Positions 47,440-56,415 of a DNA stretch of 64,000 bases are shown here, piece after piece (position 1 is the first letter of the stretch; every line of letters begins with the position of its first letter). A program made the position numbers and the translations under genes. Origin of the DNA: Verrucomicrobiaceae bacterium (GTDB lineage Bacteria > Verrucomicrobiota > Verrucomicrobiia > Verrucomicrobiales > Verrucomicrobiaceae); assembly GCA_027490195.1 (NCBI GenBank), contig JAIXYN010000012.1, positions 45,676 to 109,675 of the forward strand. Reading direction: 5' to 3'. Below the pieces are notes generated by a model. It made no database searches. It was not told the origin of the DNA and worked only from the letters and a program-made list of their open reading frames with translations.

Positions 47440-48300
47440 TTATTGAGTTTTGGGGATTTCCTTGCTTCTCTGTGGTGGCACCAGCTTTTCGACCACAATG
47501 GCATCGTGAAAGATTACATGCGGGCTTGTAGTGGTCGATGCATTCATGCCTGGTTTGTAGATGCCCCAGGTCAGGTAGCTGCTGTTTGATCTGGCATCGC
47601 GGGTATTTGGGCCATGAAAGGACGCAACCTTCGCATACTGCTCCTCATGGGCACGTTTGGCGAATGCCTCGACGAAGCCGGTTGGTCCGGCAGACCAGCG
47701 GGAAATGATGCATAGATCGAACCATTCTCCGGGCGTGCATTTTTGGATAAGCGTCCATTGCCCGCCCGCCGGCCCCCTGAGCACGATGCTGTCGCCCTTG
47801 ACGGCGATGAACATGTCCGGGCTGCCGTCGAAACGCTTGAACTGCCAGATGATGTCCACTGAATCCCTGTTGTCGAACTGCCAGTCCTCCTGCATACGAA
47901 AGCTAAAGCGGTAGCGAAATACCTCCGACTCATTGTAGCGGGAAGGAAGGCGTTTCAGGGTGGTCGTCTCTGCCCGATGTTTGCCATAGGAAATGTAGTC
48001 ATCCGAATGGGCCACTTTGGTCTGCAGGCAGAACTTCCCGCTCCGGGGAGTTTGGCCGGAAATGGAGAACGCGTCCTTGGCCAGCGGCCCCTCAGCTATG
48101 ACGCCTGAGTCCGGTTGTCTGCCATTGCCGTTCTCGTAATCGACGCGGAGAACAATCTCGCCCGTGGGTTCCGGAAACAACTCATTGGTTGGAGCGTGGT
48201 CGAGGGCGCTGAGTTTGACTGGATGTGCCGGAGCCGTTTCTTGAGCGAAGACGTGGAGCGATGAAGCGACAAAAAGTAACAGGAGGATGGGGCGTCTCAT
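47440..48300 (-). CDS. Secreted polysaccharide lyase, heparin-lyase-I-like
   Basis: ATG 48300 (MRRPILLLLFVASSLHVFA) gives a signal peptide; the open frame continues 25 codons upstream but without a signal. The 286-residue product is a beta-jelly-roll type: SEVFRYRFSFRMQEDW, VDIIWQFKRFDGSPDMFIAV, GQWTLIQKCTPGEWFDLCII and WGIYKPGMN. These blocks fit the Polysaccharide lyase family PF14099 (heparin lyase I-like; also seen in alginate-type lyases). It probably cleaves an acidic polysaccharide outside the cell. Catalytic residues cannot be fixed without alignment. Confidence 0.7.
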   Translation of the reverse strand: MRRPILLLLFVASSLHVFAQETAPAHPVKLSALDHAPTNELFPEPTGEIVLRVDYENGNGRQPDSGVIAEGPLAKDAFSISGQTPRSGKFCLQTKVAHSDDYISYGKHRAETTTLKRLPSRYNESEVFRYRFSFRMQEDWQFDNRDSVDIIWQFKRFDGSPDMFIAVKGDSIVLRGPAGGQWTLIQKCTPGEWFDLCIISRWSAGPTGFVEAFAKRAHEEQYAKVASFHGPNTRDARSNSSYLTWGIYKPGMNASTTTSPHVIFHDAIVVEKLVPPQRSKEIPKTQ

Positions 48301-48651
48301 TGCCAATGGCTGCTGGAATTGTTGCTGAACTTGTTGATTGGAAATCATTTCTGCCTTGTGCGTCAACATCGCCATGGGGCATGGTTTTGCCGAGTGCCAA
48401 TGGGTTTATGGGCGGTGGGATTGGCGATGCAAGGTGATGAGGCAGGGCAAGGATGCTTGTGCTGGCATCGCTACGCGATGTGGGGGCATGAGTGGGGGCG
48501 TTTGCGGAGGACGAGGGGTGTCGCGCTCAACCGCCTCGCTACAGGCTGGGATGGCTCCGCCATCGTAGGGACGGATGGCGCTGCCATCTGAGGGCGGGTT
48601 GGCTGAGAGCGGCGCAGTGGATCAGCTCCACCGGTCAGTTCAGCCTTGGTC
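48301..48651. other. Intergenic region with two tandem mini-hairpins
   Basis: No gene is supported here. Two short perfect hairpins of the form GATGGC-NNN-GCCATC lie at 48550-48564 and 48574-48588, 9 bp apart. Several overlapping short ORFs are shadows. Confidence 0.5.
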
Positions 48652-49008
48652 TCATTTCAGGTAATAGTAAAAGGTGGCGTTTGGGAGAAATCGGTCGATG
48701 GCGTCGCGGGAGATGCTTGGAAAGCTGTCAGCCATGTCCGTGGCTAGCATCTGGAGATCAAAATCTCGAATATCACAGAATTGTCCGTGTGTGTGGGTGA
48801 AGTAGCGAGACTTTGAGGCTTGGTGAAACTCGGTCTGAACGGTGTTCTTGAGTGCTCTAAGCTCGGAAATTATGACTGGATCGAAAGCTCCGAGTTTCTT
48901 CTTTTTCAGCTGTTCCGTGATCTTCAGATCCACCTCATGTGTGTCCGTAAAATCGAATTCTGGAAGAAGGAAACGGAGCGCTTCAAGGGCATACGCGTCA
49001 GGGATCAT
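48652..49008 (-). CDS. Hypothetical protein, start uncertain
   Basis: The frame is open from 49257, but its first 83 codons cross the mini-hairpin repeats at 49144-49237 and are rich in Arg/Pro/His, so they are unlikely to be coded. From ATG 49008 (MIPDAYALEALRFLLPEFDF) to the stop, 118 residues have an ordinary composition: leucine-rich helices, KITEQLKKKKLGAFDPVIIS, then a C-terminal helical stretch ending NATFYYYLK. It may be a short complete protein or the C-terminal piece of a longer one cut by the repeat insertion. No family recognised. Confidence 0.45.
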   Translation of the reverse strand: MIPDAYALEALRFLLPEFDFTDTHEVDLKITEQLKKKKLGAFDPVIISELRALKNTVQTEFHQASKSRYFTHTHGQFCDIRDFDLQMLATDMADSFPSISRDAIDRFLPNATFYYYLK

Positions 49009-49143
49009 ATTTCGGCTCAACTCGTTGATGGTAAGCAAATCAGAGTGTCTGGGAGCATCGACATTGGGCCTCGTTTTGTCGAGGGCCAACGAATGTCGTC
49101 TGCGCAATCTCTGAGTGAGCGCTGGATGTGTGAGGGGTGCTGG

Positions 49144-49237
49144 CATGCCTCCGGCATGCGCCCTTCGGAGGTGGTGATTGATTCGCGATCCAGGGGGCAT
49201 GCGCCCCCTGGCTACCTGCTTTGATCCCTTCGGGATC
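49144..49237. repeat. Cluster of three short perfect hairpins
   Basis: CATGCC-TCC-GGCATG (49144-49158), CCAGGGGGC-ATGC-GCCCCCTGG (49190-49211) and GATCCC-TTC-GGGATC (49223-49237) follow one another in 94 bp. The first can also pair as CCTCCG with CGGAGG (49148-49171). This is the same design as the pair at 48550-48588: 6-9-bp stems with 3-4-nt loops. The remaining DNA to 49497 shows no gene. Confidence 0.6.
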
Positions 49238-49497
49238 AGGGGGCGGTGGGGCTTCAAAGTGCGGCTAATCAGATGCGAGCGGCATCTCCCGGTGCTACGA
49301 GGCTCCGTTTAAAACGCGTCTGCTTCTAGAAGTAACCATGGCACCCACGATAAACGCAGGAGTTCAAATGTTCGTGTCGATCTATGATCAAAGTGACACG
49401 ATGATTCTAAGCATCAGAGACGTGGTATTTGAAACGGCTAGTCATGCGTTTCTAGGATGCCGGCGTTCCCAACTTTGCGGTGTTAATCCGTGTTTGC

Positions 49498-50271
49498 TTA
49501 CAGGTTCGGGGCGTAAGACTGTAGCTGGCGATAACGTGCGAGGATGGTTTTGACGGCGACAACGGTGGCGGAGACCTGCAAGGGCATGGGAGCCAGCGAG
49601 GGAGTTTCAAAGACGATCTCCAAGGCGGAGGACTGTCCCGGAGGTGCGGTGAGCATGCCTAGGTAGCCTTCGCGAATGATGCCTTTATCGGCAAGAAAGC
49701 CGTCGATCACCTGGGAGTCATTGCGTGGAAGAATTTTTGAAGCTGCGCGCAGTGCGGGCTTGAGCAGATGCTCGCTGAGGAAGGAGCCGCCGACGAAGCC
49801 GTAAACACCATCACTGTCCGAATCTGAATGCAGCGAGATGATGCCGTCGTATTTTTCACGGCGGAGCTCGCCTTCGAGGTACTGGATTTCAGGCTCGTCG
49901 GATTCATTCCAGAACTGACGGTTCAGATCAATGCCGCTGCCAGAGTGCCGGGTGCGGGAGCGGCGGCCGGTGGGATTGCATACCGGATAGATGTGGAGCT
50001 CGTAGTCATGGAGCTCGACCGGTTGCTCGGAGGCCCAGCGGATGAGGTCAAATGCGGCAAGGGTGCCTGCTTCCTCATCGCCATGGATGCCGGCAAAGAT
50101 GGCGAACTTAAAACCAAAGCCTGGGTGGAAGGGCTTGGAGATGATCTTTGGAATGAAGGTGCTGCGCTCGATTTCGGACGAGGGAGCGCGCAGCACGAAA
50201 TGACGGCGGCGTGTGAGAGGGCGGGGAATGCTGTCCCCAGTATAAACGAGTGATGAGGGAAGGGCTGACAT
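49498..50271 (-). CDS. M14-type zinc carboxypeptidase / succinylglutamate-desuccinylase-like protein
   Basis: The 257-residue product has the metal site of the M14 fold: His63-x2-Glu66 (GIHGDEEAG) and a second His at 148 (IISLHSDSD). The conserved DLNRQFW block (115-121) supplies the substrate-binding Asn-Arg. A late Glu (Glu218 or Glu222, in ALEIVFETPS) may be the general base. There is no signal peptide, so it acts in the cytoplasm. It starts 5 bp after the cysteine synthase stop, so it is in the same operon as yezD-cysK, which suggests a role in releasing or recycling an amino acid or peptide linked to cysteine metabolism. The substrate is unknown. Confidence 0.75.
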   Translation of the reverse strand: MSALPSSLVYTGDSIPRPLTRRRHFVLRAPSSEIERSTFIPKIISKPFHPGFGFKFAIFAGIHGDEEAGTLAAFDLIRWASEQPVELHDYELHIYPVCNPTGRRSRTRHSGSGIDLNRQFWNESDEPEIQYLEGELRREKYDGIISLHSDSDSDGVYGFVGGSFLSEHLLKPALRAASKILPRNDSQVIDGFLADKGIIREGYLGMLTAPPGQSSALEIVFETPSLAPMPLQVSATVVAVKTILARYRQLQSYAPNL

Positions 50272-50276
50272 GGTGT

Positions 50277-51239
50277 TTAGGTTCCAACTTTGTTACGTGC
50301 TGCGTCGGCGAGTGCGGTGGAGAGGTAGCGTTCACCCGTGCTGCAACCCACGGTCACAATGAGCTTGCCGGCATTCTCCGCACGTGCCGCCACCTGCAGC
50401 GCGGCCCAGACATTGGCACCGGTGGAAATACCCACCAGCAGGCCCTCTTCACGGGCAAGACGCTGCGCCGTGTGGATGGCGTCCTCGTTGCTGACCTTGA
50501 TCACTTCATCGAGGATTTTGATGTTGAGATTCTTCGGCACGAAGCCTGCCCCGGTTCCCTGAATTTTGTGCGGCCCTGGCACCAGCGGCTCTCCGTTCAG
50601 CGTCTGCGTGATCACTGGGGATGCCGCAGGCTCTACCGCGATGGATTTGAAATGGGGTTTACGAGATTTGATCACTTCGCTGACGCCGGTGATCGTACCG
50701 CCGGTGCCGACGGCAGCGACGAAGATGTCGACCCGGCCCTCGGTATCCGCCCAGATTTCTTCGGCGGTGGTTTTGCGGTGAATCTCGGGATTGGCGGGGT
50801 TTTCAAACTGCTGTGGAATCCATGAGTTTGGAGTGGAAGCATGCAGTTCGTTTGCTCTTTCGATGGCGCCCTTCATACCCTTGGGGCCGGGAGTCAGCTC
50901 CAGTTCGGCGCCGAGCAGCGCCAGCAGTGTGCGACGCTCCAAGCTCATCGTTTCAGGCATCGTCAAGATGAGGCGGTAGCCTTTGGCGGCGGCGACAAAG
51001 GCGAGGGCGATGCCGGTGTTGCCGGAAGTGGGTTCGATGATGGTGGTGCCGGTCTTGAGGCGGCCATCAGCCTCTGCAGCTTCAACCATGGCGCGGCCGA
51101 TGCGATCTTTCACGCTGCCGAGAGGCTCTTTAAACTCGCCTTTGAGGGCAATGGTGGCATTTACCCCTGCGGTGATGCGGTTGAGCTTGATGAGAGGGGT
51201 GTGGCCGATGGCGTCAACGATGCTGGTATGGTAGGACAT
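50277..51239 (-). CDS. cysK: Cysteine synthase (O-acetylserine sulfhydrylase)
   Basis: I take ATG 51239 ([20 protein letters not shown]), giving 320 residues, the usual length; the frame extends 11 codons upstream. The PLP Lys is in [11 protein letters not shown], the substrate loop in [13 protein letters not shown], and the phosphate-binding GTGGTITG follows. It joins sulfide to O-acetylserine to give cysteine in the cytoplasm. It lies between a YezD-like gene (40 bp upstream) and a peptidase gene (5 bp downstream). It is complete, unlike the cysK remnant at 36232, and is therefore the working copy here. Confidence 0.92.
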   Translation of the reverse strand: MSYHTSIVDAIGHTPLIKLNRITAGVNATIALKGEFKEPLGSVKDRIGRAMVEAAEADGRLKTGTTIIEPTSGNTGIALAFVAAAKGYRLILTMPETMSLERRTLLALLGAELELTPGPKGMKGAIERANELHASTPNSWIPQQFENPANPEIHRKTTAEEIWADTEGRVDIFVAAVGTGGTITGVSEVIKSRKPHFKSIAVEPAASPVITQTLNGEPLVPGPHKIQGTGAGFVPKNLNIKILDEVIKVSNEDAIHTAQRLAREEGLLVGISTGANVWAALQVAARAENAGKLIVTVGCSTGERYLSTALADAARNKVGT

Positions 51240-51279
51240 GGCTTTGTGTGGGGTGGAATTGGGGGAACCCAAGCGGGGC

Positions 51280-51462
51280 TTATTTCCTGGCCGGAGCGGC
51301 GAGGGGCTCGCTGGGAAGGCGGGTCTTTTCCGTGCTCTCGACCTGGGTGACGCGGCCCTCGTGGACGATGATCTGGACGGAGCCGAACCTCAGTGCGGAG
51401 ACCTTCTGTCTGACGATGTCGATCCAGGACTCGACTTCAATTTCTGCGGTTTGCTGAGACAT
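51280..51462 (-). CDS. YezD-like small protein (DUF2292)
   Basis: The 60-residue product has the pattern of DUF2292/YezD: a helix ([19 protein letters not shown]) and a beta strand ([19 protein letters not shown]). These small proteins are commonly found next to sulfur-assimilation genes. It heads the cysK operon, immediately after the shared promoter motif. The exact role is unknown. Confidence 0.8.
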   Translation of the reverse strand: MSQQTAEIEVESWIDIVRQKVSALRFGSVQIIVHEGRVTQVESTEKTRLPSEPLAAPARK

Positions 51463-51533
51463 GATGTGCGGGAATGGAGGTTCGTATTGCGGTGCGTCTG
51501 TGCGTGGAAGGAGCTTTTATAAAATCGAACAAA

Positions 51534-51569
51534 TGTATTATTCACAAATATACACCAAACAAGTAGGAA
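51534..51569 (-). promoter_or_regulatory. Promoter/operator of the yezD-cysK operon
   Basis: Read leftward, TTCCTACTTG (51569-51560) overlaps TTGTTT (-35, 51562-51557). After 17 bp comes AATACA (51539-51534), or TAATAC with a 16-bp spacer. The inverted-repeat core is ATAC-N9-GTAG (51550-51566), a close match to the element at 42164-42199. The leader to the yezD start is about 65 nt. Confidence 0.6.
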
Positions 51570-51718
51570 AAAAAGATTTTGCAGGCGCGATTATGGGGAG
51601 CCGGATGAGGCCGGATCTGCGGCGAAGTGGCGCAAAATTTACGCGCAGAACCTGGGGAAAGAGGGCAGGCCGCGAAGAGACTACCGCATTAAGAAGGAAG
51701 CACCAGAGCTTCCAGGTT

Positions 51719-52258
51719 TTACGCCACGGAGTCCAGCAGAACGGCCAGGAAGCCGTCCGAAGGATCGGCATGTCGAGCGCTGACTTTTTTTCTGGCCGCT
51801 TTTTTGGGCACGGTGGCACACTGCGCCTGCTTACGCAGGGTGACTTCCACCACGTTTTCCAACGTGTAACGGTCCAGAATGTTCGCGATCGCGTTGCGCA
51901 CATCAATCATGAGCATGCGCAGTCCGCAATGGGTCTCGTCCGGGCAGGAGCACTTCTCATACTCCGTCTCGCTGGCGCAGCCGATGGGGGCCAGCTTGCC
52001 ATCAATTAGCCGGACGATTTCACCCATTTTGATCGATTTCATCGGCTTGGCCAGCCGCGTGCCGCCATACTTGCCGCGTGTGCTTTCGACGTAGCCAGCA
52101 GTACGCAACTCAAATAAGATGGCTTCAAGAAACTTAAAAGGCAAGTGCTCCTGCTCGGCCAATGACGAGACGGAAATCACTCCTTCTTTCTGTCGCTCGG
52201 CAATGCCCAGCCGTATCATGGTGCGCAAGGCATACTCTCCGCGTTTGGTCAATCGCAT
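51719..52258 (-). CDS. Rrf2-family transcriptional regulator (CymR/IscR type)
   Basis: The 179-residue protein has an N-terminal winged helix (MRLTKRGEYALRTMIRLG onwards, about 1-65) with the typical Rrf2 wing KYGGTRLAKP. Four Cys follow in GCASETEYEKCSCP and THCGLR (spacing C-x8-C-x-C-x5-C), which could hold an Fe-S cluster or sense thiols. The C-terminal 30 residues are a Lys/Ala tail. CymR-like proteins repress sulfur-uptake and cysteine genes. It lies just upstream of yezD-cysK, transcribed the same way, so it is the likely regulator of both motif-bearing promoters. Confidence 0.85.
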   Translation of the reverse strand: MRLTKRGEYALRTMIRLGIAERQKEGVISVSSLAEQEHLPFKFLEAILFELRTAGYVESTRGKYGGTRLAKPMKSIKMGEIVRLIDGKLAPIGCASETEYEKCSCPDETHCGLRMLMIDVRNAIANILDRYTLENVVEVTLRKQAQCATVPKKAARKKVSARHADPSDGFLAVLLDSVA

Positions 52259-52869
52259 GGGAACATAATGAAATGATTAGTCCTGCTCGGCAAGCAGGAT
52301 TTGAATTTCAAAATCAGGGCAGGGCGGGCGTGTTCGGCTGGATGCAAAACACCGAACTTTCGCGGATTCCGTCTTGTGTCAGGGAAAACTTCATGAACCA
52401 AGGTTTTGAGGCATTGTACCAGAAAGTGGTCCACTGCCGGGAGGTGCTGTTCAAAGCCCGTCACTTGCACTGCTCCAAATCTTCAAACAGCACCACGCCT
52501 GCGCACCGCCTCAAGCGCACCATGGTGTGAGAAATGCAGGTTATCGCCTTTGCCTGCAGCGCCGTGGTGCTGGCGTCCATGAACTTGGGCAGGCTCTTGG
52601 TGAGCCAACAGAGATGTGGGCAGAAAACTGATAGAAATCTGGTTGTGGCTGAGTAACTGGTATGACCTCCTACCACAGGTTGATTCCCATTTTTTCTCCA
52701 CGCATGAAACTCATCTGCTTTGCCCATCCCGATCACGAGAAGCTTGGTCTCATTCTTGGAGAGGTTCGCCGCATGGATGTTTTGGAGCTTGCTGTTACCG
52801 GACTCGGTGAATCAAGGTGGGTGGCGCTGGCGTTATCGAGAATGTCATGATGATTCAGTCGCCTCTCCT
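52259..52869. other. Gap with possible remnants, no intact gene
   Basis: A small hairpin (CCTGCT/AGCAGG, 52282-52298) follows the Rrf2 start region. On the plus strand, from 52704 to about 52850 a short ORF reads MKLICFAHPDHEKLGLILGE, which resembles the N-terminus of fumarylacetoacetate-hydrolase-type proteins, but it is cut off after about 48 residues. A minus-strand ORF (52461-52736) has no recognisable product. No promoter for glcD was identified with confidence. Confidence 0.35.
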
Positions 52870-54267
52870 GTGAAATCTCCTCTCGAACATCAACTGAAAG
52901 CCCTTCTCCCGCGCGGGCGCGTGCTGACCTCTCCGGCTCAATTGGCTGGCTATGGCGCGGATGGGCTGGGCTACAAGAACCACTTGCCGGATGCGGTGGT
53001 GATTCCTTCGGATGCGCAGGAACTTGCTGGCTTTATGCGTGGGGCCAAAGCTCTGGGGGTGCCTGTGGTCATGCGCGGGGCTGGCACATCTCTTTCGGGT
53101 GGGCCTGTGGCAGTGCAGGGGGGGGTGATTGTTCACACATCGGCGTTGAAGAAGATTCAAGAGATCAACACGGAGGGTTTCTGGTGTGAGGTCGAATGCG
53201 GTGTGACGCTCAATGTTCTTGATGCCACGCTGAAGCCGTATGGCGTGTTTTATCCGCCTGATCCATCGAGTGGCCCGGTATGCACGCTAGGTGGCAATGT
53301 GGCGTCGAACGCGGGTGGCGCGCACTGCTTTCGCTACGGTGTGACGAGCAATTACGTGCTCGGTGTTGAGGCGGTGTTGCTGGATGGCAGCGTGCATCGT
53401 TTCGGCGGACCTGCGGGCGGTCGAGGACCTTGGCGCGAGGATTGGAAACGATTCATGATCGGCTCCGAAGGCACTCTGGCGGCCTTCACTCGTTTTTGGC
53501 TGAGACTGCTGCCGCTGCCGGAGAAAGTGTGGACCTTTCGCGCGACCTACCCCGATTTGAAAACCACAGAGGCGGCGATTCATGCGCTGGTGGCGCACTC
53601 GTCGTATCCGGCGGCGATCGAGATGCTTGACCCGCGCGGTGTTGCGATGGTGGAGAGCAGTCAGATGGCGTGCGGATTGCCCGAGGGTTCGTTCATGCTG
53701 CTGGTGGAGATTGATGGCCCTGAGGCGCTCGTAAATGCGCGTGTGCAGTCCGTGGCCGAGCTTTTGCGCCATGCAGGATCGAACGATGTGATGTTCAGCG
53801 ATGAGGATGAACTGCGCCAAAAGCTCTGGAAGGCGCGCAAGGCGGCAGGCGGACTGCTGGGGCAGCTCAGTCCCGCATACGTTGTGCAGGACGCGGTGAT
53901 CCCGAAGCGTGCCTTGGCCGAGGTGCTTCAGCTTGTCTATGATGAAGCCGATGACGCGAACATCCGCGCGGTGAATGTCTTCCACGCAGGCGATGGAAAT
54001 CTGCATCCGAACTTCCTCTTTGACTCGCGTGTGCCGGGTGAGCTGGAGAAGGTGGAACTCATCAGCAAGCGGCTCATGCAACGAGTCATCGAGGTGGGCG
54101 GTACGCTCAGCGGTGAGCACGGCATTGGCGATGACAAGTCTGCCTACATGCCACTGGTGTTTGGTCCGGACTCCATGCGTCTCCAGCTCTCCGTGCCAGC
54201 CGCATTCAATCCCGCGCATCAAATGAATCCGCTCAAGGTTTTCGACAATCGCCACTTCATCGCATGA
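52870..54267 (+). CDS. glcD: Glycolate oxidase subunit GlcD-like FAD enzyme
   Basis: I choose GTG 52870 (VKSPLEHQLKALL), 465 residues; the open frame runs further up but carries no plausible protein. The FAD-binding region is plain (PVVMRGAGTSLSGGPVA; SSGPVCTLGGNVASNAGG). The C-terminal FAD-oxidase part holds NVFHAGDGNLHPNFLFD and GEHGIGDDK. It oxidises glycolate or a similar 2-hydroxyacid with GlcE and GlcF. It overlaps glcE by 4 bp (ATGA), so it is the first gene of the operon. Confidence 0.88.
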   Translation: MKSPLEHQLKALLPRGRVLTSPAQLAGYGADGLGYKNHLPDAVVIPSDAQELAGFMRGAKALGVPVVMRGAGTSLSGGPVAVQGGVIVHTSALKKIQEINTEGFWCEVECGVTLNVLDATLKPYGVFYPPDPSSGPVCTLGGNVASNAGGAHCFRYGVTSNYVLGVEAVLLDGSVHRFGGPAGGRGPWREDWKRFMIGSEGTLAAFTRFWLRLLPLPEKVWTFRATYPDLKTTEAAIHALVAHSSYPAAIEMLDPRGVAMVESSQMACGLPEGSFMLLVEIDGPEALVNARVQSVAELLRHAGSNDVMFSDEDELRQKLWKARKAAGGLLGQLSPAYVVQDAVIPKRALAEVLQLVYDEADDANIRAVNVFHAGDGNLHPNFLFDSRVPGELEKVELISKRLMQRVIEVGGTLSGEHGIGDDKSAYMPLVFGPDSMRLQLSVPAAFNPAHQMNPLKVFDNRHFIA

Positions 54268-55208
54268 ACGTCTTTCCTCCCATGCTGAACGAGCGGCTCT
54301 TTGTTCCCTTCCTTGATGAAGTGGATGGCACACTTTGCCTGCCCGCGAATGCGACAGCGGCTGACATTCATTCGCAAGCTCGCGCGCACCGCCTGCGCTT
54401 TCCGCTTCTTTTGGATGAAGCGAAGCCTTTGCGCGAACAACTCGCCGCCACCACTTATGCGCCAGCGTCGTGCCGATTCGGACCCTACTGCGATAACATC
54501 CTCGGCATGAACTGGCGGCTGCCGAGTGGGCGCATCGCGCGCATCGGCGAACGTGTGGTTAAAACTACGACCGGCTATGACTGGCTCCGCTTCTTGCTGC
54601 ACAGCGGCTCGCGCTACGGGGAGCCTGTGGACTACGTTTTGCGGTTGCGGCCGGATTGTGGATGCACGGCCATCGCCCGCTTCGACGGAGACACCAAAGC
54701 TTTGCGCTCCTGTGTATCCAAACTACTGCACAGCGGCTGGATGCACTGGTGGGATGCGGTGGATTGCATTGCCGAAGACGGGGCTTCATTCGTCCGTGTG
54801 GTGATCCATTGTGTGCCAGAAGAAGCGGTCATTTTCGGCCAACAGCTCGAACGCGTAGCGGCATCCTCGTTCACTCAGCTTACGCTGCAAAACAACGTTC
54901 CTCCGCCTCTGGATGGCCTTCCCGATCTGGTGATCAAGACGACGCCTGATCGAGTCATGGGTCTAGCTGCGGAACTGGCGCAGGGGGCGCGCCGTTGTGT
55001 GGCGCTGTGCTACAGCGGTGTCGTGCACGTTTACATGAACGAGAGCGATGACCTCACTGAACGCACTCAAGCCCTCGTGCAACCGCACGCAGCGGAGCTT
55101 CACTTAATCGGCGGCGACTGGCACTCACGCTGGCTGCCTGCCACGCCGCCAACCATCACGGAGTCTGCCTGGCTCAATACCCTGGAGCAAGCCATTCATG
55201 AGCACTGA
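54264..55208 (+). CDS. glcE: Glycolate oxidase subunit GlcE-like
   Basis: The 314-residue protein is a shorter FAD-binding partner. Blocks such as YAPASCRFGPYCDNILGMNWRLPSG and VVKTTTGYDWLRFLL match the GlcE FAD/PCMH region. It overlaps glcD (ATGA) and its last 11 bases overlap glcF, showing tight coupling. It lacks the second half of the GlcD fold, as is usual in GlcE. Confidence 0.85.
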   Translation: MNVFPPMLNERLFVPFLDEVDGTLCLPANATAADIHSQARAHRLRFPLLLDEAKPLREQLAATTYAPASCRFGPYCDNILGMNWRLPSGRIARIGERVVKTTTGYDWLRFLLHSGSRYGEPVDYVLRLRPDCGCTAIARFDGDTKALRSCVSKLLHSGWMHWWDAVDCIAEDGASFVRVVIHCVPEEAVIFGQQLERVAASSFTQLTLQNNVPPPLDGLPDLVIKTTPDRVMGLAAELAQGARRCVALCYSGVVHVYMNESDDLTERTQALVQPHAAELHLIGGDWHSRWLPATPPTITESAWLNTLEQAIHEH

Positions 55209-56415
55209 AGCGCCCCCGACGAACTACTTCTCCAACTGCACGCACTGCGGTTTCTGCCTCGCGGTGTGCCCCACTTACAAGCTCACGGGTGATGAAAACA
55301 ATTCACCGCGTGGGCGATTGCGTTTGTGGAGTGAAGAAGCGGCGGGACGACTGCCTCAGGATGAGTGGACAGACTTTTACACGGCCGAGTGTGTGGGTTG
55401 TCTCGCATGCGAAACTGCCTGCCCTGCGACGGTGCCGTATGGAGAAATCTTCGAACGCATTCGCCATGAGCACGTGGCCTCGAATCGCTTCTCGCCGAAG
55501 TTGCAACTGCGTCTTGCGGCTGCGGCTGTGGCGCATCCCACCTTGTTCAATCTCGCCCTGCTGCCCGCACGGCTCCTGCGCCGCGCGGGCCTTGGCCTGC
55601 ATCGTTTTCTGTTTCCTGGCAGTCCCTCGGTTCTGAAAAGCACGGCTGCGTATGCAGACGAACTCATGCAACGGCATCGCCCCACCGGACCGCGTGTGGC
55701 TTTTCTCACCGGTTGCTTGATGGAAGCCATGTTCCGCGAGATCAACTTCGCCACGGTACGCGTGCTGATCGAGAACAACGTGCAAGTCATCATTCCTGAG
55801 GGCCAGGGCTGCTGCGGCGCGTTTCAGGAGCACACTGGACTAGATGGTGTTGAAGCGCTTCGCGAGCAGAACCGGCGAGCGTTTGGCACGCTCGATGTCG
55901 ATGCCATCGTCAGCAACTCGTCCGGCTGCGGTTACGCTTTGGGCAAAGCATTGCAGCCCGGCAAACAAGTGCGCGATGTGCTCGGCTTCCTCGGTGAACT
56001 CAGCCCTGTGCGGCGCCAACGCGGCCGCGATGATGGCACGCGAGTCTATGTGGATCTGCCCTGCCACCTCGTGCATGGACAGAAGGCGGCAGGCATTCCC
56101 GCGAATGTGCTCGATGCCACCGGCTACCGCTGGGAACTCGCGCCCAAGGCCAAAGATTGCTGCGGCTCCGGTGGCGTTTACAACATCCAGAAGCCGGAGA
56201 ACGCGAGTGCGATCCTCGCCGACAAATCCGCCTTCCTCAACGAAGCCGAAGGCGCACCCGTCATCCTTGGCACCTCCAACCACGTCTGCATGATGCAATG
56301 GCACAGCGCCGGAGCCACCGGTCTCGTCTCCCGCCCTTACGAGGTCAGGCACATCATCCAACTCCTCGATCCCGGCGAGAATTTCAGCATCCCTTCCAAC
56401 TCACCACAGCCATGA
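55198..56415 (+). CDS. glcF: Glycolate oxidase Fe-S subunit GlcF-like
   Basis: The 405-residue protein has two 4Fe-4S ferredoxin motifs (NCTHCGFCLAVCP, Cys14-17-20-24, and CVGCLACETACP) and two CCG-type domains (CCGAFQEHTG near residue 205, CCGSGGVYN near 320). It passes electrons from GlcD to the respiratory chain, probably the quinone pool. Its stop overlaps the next start (ATGA at 56412), so the PQQ dehydrogenase is translationally coupled to it. Confidence 0.9.
   Translation: MSTEAPPTNYFSNCTHCGFCLAVCPTYKLTGDENNSPRGRLRLWSEEAAGRLPQDEWTDFYTAECVGCLACETACPATVPYGEIFERIRHEHVASNRFSPKLQLRLAAAAVAHPTLFNLALLPARLLRRAGLGLHRFLFPGSPSVLKSTAAYADELMQRHRPTGPRVAFLTGCLMEAMFREINFATVRVLIENNVQVIIPEGQGCCGAFQEHTGLDGVEALREQNRRAFGTLDVDAIVSNSSGCGYALGKALQPGKQVRDVLGFLGELSPVRRQRGRDDGTRVYVDLPCHLVHGQKAAGIPANVLDATGYRWELAPKAKDCCGSGGVYNIQKPENASAILADKSAFLNEAEGAPVILGTSNHVCMMQWHSAGATGLVSRPYEVRHIIQLLDPGENFSIPSNSPQP

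Noticed and set aside
48550..49237. CRISPR-like array
   Set aside because: The short hairpins differ in sequence and spacing and there are no repeated units of 25-40 bp with spacers.
49338..49553. 71-residue plus-strand ORF
   Set aside because: It overlaps the end of the peptidase gene, has no recognisable features and lies in an otherwise empty gap.
52461..52736. 91-residue minus-strand ORF between the Rrf2 gene and glcD
   Set aside because: It looked at first like a transposase remnant, but no catalytic or conserved block could be supported.
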